DNA from: Phyllobacterium pellucidum
GTDB lineage: Bacteria; Pseudomonadota; Alphaproteobacteria; Rhizobiales; Rhizobiaceae
Reading direction: 5' to 3'
Assembly (NCBI RefSeq): GCF_013327855.1
Contig: NZ_JABUMX010000005.1
Span: 62,001-126,000, forward strand
Length of the DNA stretch: 64,000 nucleotides
Within the stretch, counting starts at the first letter, position 1. Each line of letters starts with the position of its first letter. The notes beneath the pieces are model-generated. The model was not told the DNA's origin. It did not search any database and worked only from the letters and a program-made list of their open reading frames with translations. Below, in pieces: positions 25,285 through 32,918 of the stretch. The translations under genes were made by a program, and so were the position numbers.

Positions 25285-26238
25285 TCAGGCGGCAAAAGGC
25301 AGCGGCTCTTCCCCGATAAAGAATTTGCCGAACGCATCATAGACAATGTCCGGCCGTTGCTCGGCGGGATAATGCCCGGTCGGGATTGCCCAGCCGCGCA
25401 AATCAGGAGCCCATGGTTTCCAGGCTTCAAGCGGTTTAAAGTGTCGCCCGCAATGGCTGTTTGAGCCCCACAGCACCAGGACAGGACAATCGATCGTCTT
25501 CTTGCCGAAATCGGCGGTATCCATTGCAAGGTCAACGCTGACCGTGGCCCGGTAATCCTCACATACAGCATGTATCTGTTCAGGCGTGGTGCAGCGCTTG
25601 TACTCGGCCATTGCTTCGGGGGAGAATATTTCGAGGCCCACACCCTTCTTGTTGAGTTTGTAATCGATATAATAAGCGAGATCGGCCGTGAGCAGCTTTT
25701 CGGGAAATGGCGCCTTCTGCGCCATGAAAAACCAATGATAGGCCTCGATACCCCACCCCAGCGTCACATTTGTCAGCGCATGATGGGTTGGCACGATATC
25801 GAGAGCCGCCAGGCGCTCGATACGATCGGGATAGTCCAAGCCCATTCGAAAAGCGACACGCGCTCCGCGGTCGTGACCGGCCACCTGAAACCTGTCGAAC
25901 CCCAGCTTCGACATGATTTCCGCATTATCCTCGCCCATTGCCCTGAACGAATAGCCAGAGTGGTCCTCACCCCCATCCGGTTTCGAGCTGTCGCCGTAGC
26001 CGCGCAGGTCGGGAGCCACAACGGTAAACCGCCTGGCAAGTGCCGGTGCTATCCTGTGCCAGCTCACATGTGTCAGCGGATTGCCGTGCAGGAGCAGTAG
26101 CGGCGGACCCTCACCGCCAATCGCGACGTTGATTTCGGCGCCGGCCGTTGGGATGCGCTCATAGCGAAAGCCGTGCATGAGCTTTCCCTTTTCTTCAGCG
26201 AATGGCGGCATTGCGGATATCGGTTCGATCGGCGCCAT
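25285..26238 (-). CDS. Alpha/beta hydrolase, haloacetate (fluoroacetate) dehalogenase type
   Basis: A 317-residue alpha/beta hydrolase with an aspartate nucleophile in GHDRGARVAFRM (D123). Compared with the known fluoroacetate dehalogenase FAcD, all signature residues appear retained: the nucleophile with R124 and R127, the acid D147 (LDIVPT), the halide pocket H168, W169 and Y229, and the base H289 (TGHYPAEQRPD). The HGNPLTHVSW oxyanion region and RGYGDSSKP are also typical. It would convert a 2-haloacid to the 2-hydroxyacid. AAGGAGAC precedes ATG 26238. It is divergent from the tartrate-dehydrogenase genes, with a long inverted repeat between them. Epoxide or ester hydrolysis cannot be excluded. 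Confidence 0.82.
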   Translation of the reverse strand: MAPIEPISAMPPFAEEKGKLMHGFRYERIPTAGAEINVAIGGEGPPLLLLHGNPLTHVSWHRIAPALARRFTVVAPDLRGYGDSSKPDGGEDHSGYSFRAMGEDNAEIMSKLGFDRFQVAGHDRGARVAFRMGLDYPDRIERLAALDIVPTHHALTNVTLGWGIEAYHWFFMAQKAPFPEKLLTADLAYYIDYKLNKKGVGLEIFSPEAMAEYKRCTTPEQIHAVCEDYRATVSVDLAMDTADFGKKTIDCPVLVLWGSNSHCGRHFKPLEAWKPWAPDLRGWAIPTGHYPAEQRPDIVYDAFGKFFIGEEPLPFAA

Positions 26239-26309
26239 AATATGTCTCCTTGCTTTGGTCCAGACGAGCATATGCTTTCAGGTACAGGAACTCATGCCCT
26301 TTTTGGTAA

Positions 26310-26335
26310 ATTGTCAACAGTTTGTAATTGACAAT
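26310..26335. promoter_or_regulatory. Inverted repeat in divergent promoter, dehalogenase/tartrate dehydrogenase
   Basis: ATTGTCAA, a 10-base spacer, then TTGACAAT: perfect 8-bp arms midway between divergent starts at 26238 and 26392. It contains the TGT-CA-ACA core seen upstream of other cluster genes. The second arm could also supply a -35 box (TTGACA) for the plus-strand operon. Confidence 0.6.
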
Positions 26336-26391
26336 CTTGCGAATATTCGGCATCGGAGTATCTTGGGAGCGCAGCAGCGGGAGTTATTTTC

Positions 26392-27468
26392 ATGAGGACA
26401 CATCAGATAGCGGCCATTCCTGGGGACGGAATTGGCAAGGAAGTGGTCGCCGCCGGCCTGCGCGTTCTCGATGCAAGTGCCCGCCGCGACGGCAACTTTC
26501 AGGCTGCGATCACAGAGTTTCCGTGGGGATCGGACTTCTACAAACAACATGGTCATCTCATGCCTGATGACGGCATCGAGCACCTGAAGAGATTCGACGC
26601 TATTTATTTCGGGGCTGTCGGTGCCCCCGACGTGCCGGATCACCTGACCCTATGGGGTCTGCGTCTCGCCATATGCCAGCCGTTCGACCAATATGCCAAC
26701 GTCCGCCCGACGAGGATCCTGCCGGGGATCGAAAGTCCGCTGCGTGGCGTAACAGCCAAGGACCTCGACTGGGTCATCGTCCGTGAAAACTCGGAAGGCG
26801 AATATGCCGGCCAGGGCGGTCGCTCGCATCGGGGGCTGCCGGAAGAAATCGCTACGGAAGTCTCGATCTTCACCCGCGTCGGCGTTACCCGCATCATGCG
26901 CTTTGCTTTCGAACTCGCGCAGTCGCGGCCGCGAAAGCTGCTCACCGTCGTCACCAAATCCAATGCACAGCGACACGGCATGGTATTGTGGGATGAAATC
27001 GCCAAGGACGTTGCAGCTGAATTTCCCGACGTGACCTGGGACAAGATGCTCGTCGATGCAATGACGGTGCGCATGACGCTCAATCCTGCCTCTCTCGATA
27101 CGATCGTCGCGACCAATCTTCATGCCGATATTCTTTCCGATCTCGCCGCAGCCCTTGCCGGATCGATCGGCATTGCACCCACAGCAAACCTTAATCCGGA
27201 ACGGCAATACCCCTCGATGTTCGAGCCGATCCATGGTTCGGCGTTCGATATCACCGGCAAGGGGATCGCCAATCCGGTTGGAACCTTCTGGTCAGCCGTG
27301 ATGATGCTCGAACACCTTGGCGAAACGGCAGCAGCTGCACGCCTGATGCGCGCAATCGAACGCGTGACCGCCGACCCGTCATTGCACACACCGGACCTGC
27401 GCGGCAGCGCGACCACGGACATGGTCACCGAAGCGGTCTGCGCTGCCATCCTTGGCGACAACGAATAA
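26392..27468 (+). CDS. Tartrate dehydrogenase/decarboxylase-like enzyme (first copy)
   Basis: A 358-residue member of the isocitrate/isopropylmalate dehydrogenase superfamily, close to the tartrate/D-malate dehydrogenase branch. It carries AIPGDGIGKEV at the N terminus, FGAVGAPDVPDHLTLWG, FDQYANVRPTR, VIVRENSEGEYAGQGG, the catalytic-Lys segment VTKSNAQRHG, VDAMTVRM, NLHADILSDLAAAL and HGSAFDITGKGIANP. Such enzymes oxidise tartrate or malate with NAD(+), often with decarboxylation, using Mn(2+)/K(+). GGGAG lies about 11 bases before the ATG. It begins an operon with a second copy 12 bases downstream. The exact acid is not predictable. Confidence 0.88.
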   Translation: MRTHQIAAIPGDGIGKEVVAAGLRVLDASARRDGNFQAAITEFPWGSDFYKQHGHLMPDDGIEHLKRFDAIYFGAVGAPDVPDHLTLWGLRLAICQPFDQYANVRPTRILPGIESPLRGVTAKDLDWVIVRENSEGEYAGQGGRSHRGLPEEIATEVSIFTRVGVTRIMRFAFELAQSRPRKLLTVVTKSNAQRHGMVLWDEIAKDVAAEFPDVTWDKMLVDAMTVRMTLNPASLDTIVATNLHADILSDLAAALAGSIGIAPTANLNPERQYPSMFEPIHGSAFDITGKGIANPVGTFWSAVMMLEHLGETAAAARLMRAIERVTADPSLHTPDLRGSATTDMVTEAVCAAILGDNE

Positions 27469-27480
27469 GGACGCATTCTC

Positions 27481-28581
27481 ATGACTGCAAACAGCTTCAG
27501 GATTGCCGTTATTGCCGGCGACGGCATCGGCAAGGAAGTCATGCCGGAGGGACTACGTGTCCTTAAGGCGGTCGCTGAAAGGTTCGACCTCGATCTCAGA
27601 TTTGACAGCTTCGACTTCGCCTCGTGCGACTATTACGCCGAGCATGGCCGCATGATGCCGGAGAACTGGAAGGAACTCATTGGCGGGCACGATGCCATTT
27701 ACTTCGGTGCTGTTGGCTGGCCTGAGACGGTTCCCGATCATATCTCTCTATGGGGCTCGCTTCTGCAGTTTCGCCGGGAGTTCGACCAGTATGTGAATTT
27801 GCGGCCCGTCCGCCTGATGCCCGGCGTGCCGTCCCCGCTGGCCGGACGAGAGCCCGGCGATATTGACTTCTTCGTGGTTCGCGAGAACACCGAGGGCGAG
27901 TATTCCTCCATCGGCGGCAAGATGTATCCGGGAACCGAGCGCGAGATCGTCGTGCAGGAAACGGTGATGAGCCGGGTCGGCATCGACCGCATTCTCCGTT
28001 TTGCCTTTGAGCTTGCCCAAAGCCGTACCGAGAAGCATCTGACGTCCGCGACAAAATCCAATGGCATTTCGATCACCATGCCCTACTGGGATGAGCGCGT
28101 CGAAGAGATGGCCAAGAGCTATGGCGACGTGCGCTGGGACAAGTATCACATCGATATCCTTTGCGCGCATTTCGTGCTCAATCCGGATCGCTTCGATGTG
28201 GTCGTGGCCTCCAATCTCTTCGGCGACATTCTCTCAGATCTCGGTCCCGCCTGTACGGGGACCATTGGAATTGCGCCATCCGGCAACATCAATCCGGAAC
28301 GCCTGTTCCCCTCGCTCTTCGAACCTGTCCATGGTTCGGCGCCGGATATCGCCGGCAAGGGCATCGCCAATCCGATCGGCCAGATATGGGCGGGCGCCAT
28401 GATGCTCGATCATCTGGGTCATCCACAGGCGGCAGCGGCAATCGTGACGGCAATAGAAGGCGTCCTGATGGATCCGGCGCTGCGTACGGGAGATCTGGGC
28501 GGACGAGCCGACACCATCACCTGCGGTCGTGCGATCGCCGAGGCCGTACGGCTGCCCGAAGAACAGATGAGGAAACCATGA
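27481..28581 (+). CDS. Tartrate dehydrogenase/decarboxylase-like enzyme (second copy)
   Basis: A 366-residue paralogue of the preceding gene. It keeps the tartrate-dehydrogenase landmarks VIAGDGIGKEVMPEG, YFGAVGWPETVPDHISLWG, FDQYVNLRPVRLMPG, VVRENTEGEYSSIGG, TSATKSNGI and HGSAPDIAGKGIANPIG. Tandem copies suggest two related substrates, two stereoisomers or a hetero-oligomer; the sequence alone cannot decide. Its stop codon overlaps the start of the PdxA-like gene (ATGA), so the two are translationally coupled and likely act in one pathway. Confidence 0.9.
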   Translation: MTANSFRIAVIAGDGIGKEVMPEGLRVLKAVAERFDLDLRFDSFDFASCDYYAEHGRMMPENWKELIGGHDAIYFGAVGWPETVPDHISLWGSLLQFRREFDQYVNLRPVRLMPGVPSPLAGREPGDIDFFVVRENTEGEYSSIGGKMYPGTEREIVVQETVMSRVGIDRILRFAFELAQSRTEKHLTSATKSNGISITMPYWDERVEEMAKSYGDVRWDKYHIDILCAHFVLNPDRFDVVVASNLFGDILSDLGPACTGTIGIAPSGNINPERLFPSLFEPVHGSAPDIAGKGIANPIGQIWAGAMMLDHLGHPQAAAAIVTAIEGVLMDPALRTGDLGGRADTITCGRAIAEAVRLPEEQMRKP

Positions 28582-29591
28582 ACAGCGAACGTCCCGTCAT
28601 CGCGCTCACCGCTGGCGACTGTACCGGCATCGGACCCGAGCAGACCGCTCGCATCCTGCATGACCAGCGCATGGCCGATGTGGCCCGCATCGTTGTCGTG
28701 GGCGACGCTCGCACCCTCGATCTCGGAAAACGGCAGGCCGGCGTATCTTTTGCATATCGAAGCTACCAGTCTCCGGCTTCCGTCGACTGGTCCGATAGCG
28801 CCGTGCCGCTGATCGACCTCGGCAACACCGATCCCTCGCTCTATGAGCCGGGCGTAGCAAGCGCCGAATCCGGCCGATTGACCGGAGACACGCTGGCGCG
28901 TGCGATCGACTTCGCGGTGGCAGGCGAGGTCGATGCGGTAACCTTTGCTCCGCTGAACAAGCGGGCCATGTACGATGGCGGCTGGAAATTCCCTGACGAA
29001 CACAAGATGTTCGCCCATCTCCTCGGTCATCACAGCTACTTCAGCGAGATGAACGTGCTCGACGGTCAATGGATGTCCCGTGTTACCTCGCACGTCTCGT
29101 TGCGCCAAGCCGTCGACCAGATCACGCGACCGGCGATCGAGGAGGCGATCGTCCTTGCCACGACCATGATGCGCAAGGCCGGTATAGCAAAACCCCGTCT
29201 TGCGGTCGCAGCGCTTAATCCGCATGCCGGAGAGAACGGTCTATTCGGTACGGACGAGATCGAAATTATCCGTCCAGCCGTAGAGGCCATGGCCGCCAAG
29301 GGCATTGACTGCAAGGGGCCGTTTCCATCCGATACGGTCTATCTGAAGGCCTTTGCGGGAGAATTTGATGGGGTTCTCGCCATGTATCACGATCAGGGGC
29401 AGATCGCGACGAAGATGCGGGGCTTCAACCGGGGCGTAACGGTCACGGCGGGGCTCGATACGGTGTTTACGACGCCTGCGCACGGCACGGCATTCGATAT
29501 CGTCGGCAAGGGAATTGCCGATACCGGCGCTTTCGAAAACGCAATCAAGCTCGCAAGCCAATTGGCGCGCTTCAAGCAGCTTGATTCCTAA
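28578..29591 (+). CDS. PdxA family dehydrogenase (PdxA2-like)
   Basis: A 337-residue member of the 4-hydroxythreonine-4-phosphate dehydrogenase family. It has ALTAGDCTGIGPEQT at the N terminus, metal-binding His residues in RVTSHVSLRQAV, YHDQGQIATKM and PAHGTAFDIVGKG, and NPHAGENGLFGTDE. Family members oxidise a beta-hydroxy substrate and decarboxylate; PdxA2 enzymes act on 4-phosphoerythronate or 4-phosphothreonate and normally travel with a DUF1537 kinase. No such kinase is in the window, so the substrate may be unphosphorylated, as in the terephthalate-diol dehydrogenases. The ATG overlaps the previous stop by 4 bases. It converges on the chromate-type transporter genes with a 3-base gap. 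Confidence 0.88.
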   Translation: MNSERPVIALTAGDCTGIGPEQTARILHDQRMADVARIVVVGDARTLDLGKRQAGVSFAYRSYQSPASVDWSDSAVPLIDLGNTDPSLYEPGVASAESGRLTGDTLARAIDFAVAGEVDAVTFAPLNKRAMYDGGWKFPDEHKMFAHLLGHHSYFSEMNVLDGQWMSRVTSHVSLRQAVDQITRPAIEEAIVLATTMMRKAGIAKPRLAVAALNPHAGENGLFGTDEIEIIRPAVEAMAAKGIDCKGPFPSDTVYLKAFAGEFDGVLAMYHDQGQIATKMRGFNRGVTVTAGLDTVFTTPAHGTAFDIVGKGIADTGAFENAIKLASQLARFKQLDS

Positions 29592-29594
29592 GGT

Positions 29595-30137
29595 TCAAAA
29601 CCCGGTTGCGGCGAGCGCAGCGACCAGGCCGCCGAGAACCAGCACGCCGAGCACCGGAAATCTCGGCATCCACAGGAAGATGGCGGCGGCGAGGCCAATG
29701 ATGGCAATGGCCGATGGTCCGCCGTGCGACAGCCGGAACAGCGAGATGATTCCGGCGATGATCAGTCCAATGCCTACAGGAGCCAGTCCCTCGCGCATGG
29801 CACGGTGCCAGCGTTTCTGACGATGGTTGTTGGTCAATTTGAACACCGCATAGCACAGCATCGAAGACGGCACGAACAGCGCGAGCGTCGCTATTACCGC
29901 GCCCAGCCAACCCGCCACCCGCCAGCCGATGACGGTTGCCAGCATCATACCCGGACCCGGTGCCGCACGCGACACGGCAAAAAGATCGAGGAACTCCCGG
30001 GAACTCACCCAACCATGAACGGTCACGGCTTCGTGCTGGATACCCGCCACGATGGCGCTGCCGCCCCCGATTGAAGTCAGGGAAAACGGGATGAACACGA
30101 GGGCTATGGCAACGAGTGTGTCGAACCGCACGATCAC
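29595..30137 (-). CDS. Chromate-transporter family half protein (second gene)
   Basis: About 180 residues forming one CHR domain: SLTSIGGGSAIVAGIQ near the N terminus, then FLDLFAVSRAAPGPGMMLATVIGW, the family motif, and four or more further hydrophobic segments. Short-chain CHR proteins work as pairs encoded by adjacent genes. The GTG start overlaps the TGA of the upstream partner (GTGA), indicating coupling; an alternative TTG lies 12 bases earlier. Real substrate may be chromate or another oxyanion or organic anion. Its place at the end of a catabolic cluster does not clarify this. Confidence 0.82.
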   Translation of the reverse strand: MIVRFDTLVAIALVFIPFSLTSIGGGSAIVAGIQHEAVTVHGWVSSREFLDLFAVSRAAPGPGMMLATVIGWRVAGWLGAVIATLALFVPSSMLCYAVFKLTNNHRQKRWHRAMREGLAPVGIGLIIAGIISLFRLSHGGPSAIAIIGLAAAIFLWMPRFPVLGVLVLGGLVAALAATGF

Positions 30138-30694
30138 GCCCTGCGCCAAGACAGAGCGACGCTGATTGGCGCCAGCACAAGCACCACCGGTATCAGCGGC
30201 ATCTCAAGCACTCCAACGAGGAATGCGGTGACAACAACGATTGCGACCGACGGAGGAAAGCGCATGGCCCGCCGAAGGCCGTGGATGCACATGACGACCA
30301 GCAAACCCATCGCCGCAAAGGCCACTCCGTCGGAGATGGCGGGAAGCAATGCAAAGCCTGCCAAAGCATCGAACACCTGACAAAGCGCAATGACGGCGAA
30401 GAAGGGGCCTACGAGGAAGCCAACGACGCAACTAAGCGCTCCGATGGGGCCGCGAAGTTGTTCGCCCATGCAAATGACCAAATTGACCACATTCGCGCCA
30501 GGCAACATCTGTGAGATAGCAAGACTGCTGGCGAAGTCATCTTCATCGATCCAGCGCTGTTGCAGCACGAACCCCTGATACAGCCAGCCGGTCAGGCCGC
30601 CGCCAAAGCTCAATATGCCTATCTTGAAGCAGAGGAGGAAAAGCGAACGCAGGCGCGGCGGCGGCAAGGAATGGGAAAGATCTGACACGGGCAA
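30134..30694 (-). CDS. Chromate-transporter family half protein (first gene)
   Basis: A 186-residue single CHR domain: FKIGILSFGGGLTGWLYQGFV, then FASSLAISQMLPGANVVNLVICMG (the characteristic motif, here with LPGA), and hydrophobic helices to the end. It pairs with the downstream half gene, so the two products likely make one inner-membrane transporter of opposite-orientation domains. It starts near 30694 and is separated by about 83 bases from the SDR gene upstream, so co-transcription with that operon is possible. Confidence 0.82.
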   Translation of the reverse strand: MPVSDLSHSLPPPRLRSLFLLCFKIGILSFGGGLTGWLYQGFVLQQRWIDEDDFASSLAISQMLPGANVVNLVICMGEQLRGPIGALSCVVGFLVGPFFAVIALCQVFDALAGFALLPAISDGVAFAAMGLLVVMCIHGLRRAMRFPPSVAIVVVTAFLVGVLEMPLIPVVLVLAPISVALSWRRA

Positions 30695-30777
30695 TGCCGT
30701 CCTTTCACTGAGACCCTCAGGAGGGTGGACCGCCCATGGATCAAGCCTGTATTCGAATCCAACACACCCCTGGCGGA

Positions 30778-31551
30778 TCAGGGTAAGAAAGCGCCGCCGT
30801 TGACGTGCAGCGTCTGGCCGGTCACAAACCGCGCGGGCTCACTCGCGAAATACATGACCGCAGCTGCAACTTCTTCAGGCGTTCCGCGCCTTCCCACAAG
30901 CGTGCGCGTGGTGTTGTGGTGCGCCGGCTCACCGCCCGACGAGGCATGCACGCGGTTCGTATCGATCATTCCCGGAGAAACCAGGTTCACCGTTACTCCA
31001 CGCGGTCCAAGTTCATGGGCCAGCGCCTTGGTGAAACCGTCGAGCCCGGCCTTGGCCGATATGACATGGGCGCGGTGCACCGCACCGGTGTAAGCCGTCA
31101 ATCCGCCAATGTTTATGATGGTACCCCTTCCGCCGGAGAGTAAATGAGGGATCGCCGCGCGGCTCATGAGGAACGCGCCATCGAGTGTCACGCTCATCAC
31201 TTCCCGCCAATCCTCGAACGACAAGGCTTCAATGGGTGCTTCACGCCGTATGGCGGCATTGTTGACGAGGATGTCGAGGCGCCCGAGCTGTTCGGCCGCA
31301 AGCCCGACGAGGCGGTCGGCATCGGCTTCATTCGCCACATCGCCAAGAAGGACGACGGCGCGGCTGCCCCGTTGCTCGACCTCACGCGCAACAGCCTCCG
31401 CCGCCGCCTGATCCGATCTGGCCACAATGGCGATCCCGGCGCCGGCGTCAGCCAGGGCAAGGGCGATCGCCCGACCGATATTGCGCGAGGCACCGGTTAC
31501 CAGCGCCACCTGTCCGTCGAGTTCCCGCCGCGTTGTTTGATCCGCGTTCAT
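30778..31551 (-). CDS. Short-chain dehydrogenase/reductase with atypical active site
   Basis: A 257-residue SDR. It has the nucleotide loop VTGASRNIGRA (about 18-28), LVNNAAIRR, and the C-terminal HVNGGAFLP typical of FabG-like proteins. The usual YxxxK is not present: the segment is AHVISAKAG, keeping Lys but with Val where Tyr is expected, and the Ser before it is replaced by Gly-Gly-Leu-Thr. This resembles non-canonical SDR branches such as dienoyl-CoA reductases. Its ATG overlaps the MmgE/PrpD stop by 4 bases, so it belongs to the TctABC operon. The substrate is unknown. Confidence 0.82.
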   Translation of the reverse strand: MNADQTTRRELDGQVALVTGASRNIGRAIALALADAGAGIAIVARSDQAAAEAVAREVEQRGSRAVVLLGDVANEADADRLVGLAAEQLGRLDILVNNAAIRREAPIEALSFEDWREVMSVTLDGAFLMSRAAIPHLLSGGRGTIINIGGLTAYTGAVHRAHVISAKAGLDGFTKALAHELGPRGVTVNLVSPGMIDTNRVHASSGGEPAHHNTTRTLVGRRGTPEEVAAAVMYFASEPARFVTGQTLHVNGGAFLP

Positions 31552-32918
31552 GCGCGTGCTCCCGCCAGATCGATAGGACCGCCAGCCGCGATTTGTTCGA
31601 GGGATGCGCGCAGCGCCGCAATGCTGCGCTCCCGCAGGCCGCCAAAGCGCAAATTCGCTTCGAACTTGCTCTCCATCTCGGCGTCAGGCAAGGGTTCGCG
31701 CGCTCCGCCGCGCATATAGGGCTGGTGGAATTCATGAATCGTGCCGTCTTTCAAAACCGCCTTGAGATGGCCGGTAAAGTTCGACGGATAGGGATCGGCC
31801 GGATTGATTTCATACGAGATCTTGGCTGCCAGCGCTCGGATCGCGGCATCGCGCACCCGCTCATCGGTAAACTGCCCGAGCCCGGCCTCCCCGTCCAGGA
31901 ATCCGACTGCCATGCAATAGGGTGTCGAAAACTTGCCGGCATACCCATTCGGCGGCCTTTGTTTTTCGGCCAATGGCTCCCATAGACGATGAACCGTGCC
32001 CTCCCCGACCTTGCAGACGATGGATGCTATCTCCTCGGCCCCGATACCGAGCGCTGCCAGCTTCTTGGCGCAGTCTATGAAGGGTTGGGTCATGGTTCCG
32101 CAGGCGTAGGGTTTGAATGCAAGCGTCTCGACGATCCACTGCTTGCCCAGCCCCTCCAGCAACGGCATGAAATCGGGTGCCTTGGACGGAGCAAAGGCCC
32201 TGTACATTCCATGTGAGCCTTCGAAAACGCTTATGGGACCTGTGAAGCCGGCTTCTGCGAGCAGGGCGGCTCGCACGCCGGCCTGCGCTGCAGCGCCCGC
32301 ATGCAGACGCTTTGTCGAGCTGCCATCTGCAAGATACTCGATGATGCCGGAAGCAAGGCTGCCCGAAATTCCGAGGGCCCTGCCAATCACGTCGGGCCCT
32401 AGCCCCAGCGCTGCACCGACAGCCGCCGCCGCTGCCGGCGCGCCGAATATGGCTGTCGGATGAAAGCCTGCCTTGTGCGTTGCCTGCGGTGCTACCAGGC
32501 TCATCCGGCACATGAGTTCGGCGCCCACCGCGATGCCGCGCATGGCGGCGCGACCGTCAAGTCCGCGCCTTTCGGCGATCGCAAGGACCGCGGAGACAAC
32601 CACCGCGCCGGCATGAATGGGCCCACCTTCGAAGGTGTCGTCGAAATCTTCGCCGTGCGCGGCTGTGCCGTTGACGAGCGCGGCATCGTAAAGCCCAAGC
32701 TGGCGTTCATGACCGAAAGCGGTGCAGCTTCCGGCATCCACGGCACTTGCCAGTGCTGCTCCGACATAGTCGGTGCCCCGGGCAGCAACGGCCAGACCGA
32801 CAATATCGAAGAGGAGCCGCCGGCTGACTGCGTCGACGGCGGCAGGCGGTGTGCATTCCGCGGCAAAACTCGCCAGTCTTGCCGCGACGGGCAACACTGG
32901 GGGAACGGTCTGGTTCAT
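31548..32918 (-). CDS. MmgE/PrpD family protein (second of three)
   Basis: A 456-residue MmgE/PrpD protein with LLFDIVGLAVAARGTDYVG, AAHGEDFDDTFEGGPIHAGAVV, HKAGFHPTAIFGAPAAAAAVG, STKRLHAGAAAQAG and KPYACGTMTQPFIDCA. It differs from the other two copies in its central HAGAAAQ motif and Cys-containing KPYACG segment (the others have KPHPSG/KPYPSG), so it probably handles a different acid or step. Both ends overlap neighbouring genes by 4 bases (TctA upstream, SDR downstream), which implies tight translational coupling. Confidence 0.88.
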   Translation of the reverse strand: MNQTVPPVLPVAARLASFAAECTPPAAVDAVSRRLLFDIVGLAVAARGTDYVGAALASAVDAGSCTAFGHERQLGLYDAALVNGTAAHGEDFDDTFEGGPIHAGAVVVSAVLAIAERRGLDGRAAMRGIAVGAELMCRMSLVAPQATHKAGFHPTAIFGAPAAAAAVGAALGLGPDVIGRALGISGSLASGIIEYLADGSSTKRLHAGAAAQAGVRAALLAEAGFTGPISVFEGSHGMYRAFAPSKAPDFMPLLEGLGKQWIVETLAFKPYACGTMTQPFIDCAKKLAALGIGAEEIASIVCKVGEGTVHRLWEPLAEKQRPPNGYAGKFSTPYCMAVGFLDGEAGLGQFTDERVRDAAIRALAAKISYEINPADPYPSNFTGHLKAVLKDGTIHEFHQPYMRGGAREPLPDAEMESKFEANLRFGGLRERSIAALRASLEQIAAGGPIDLAGARA

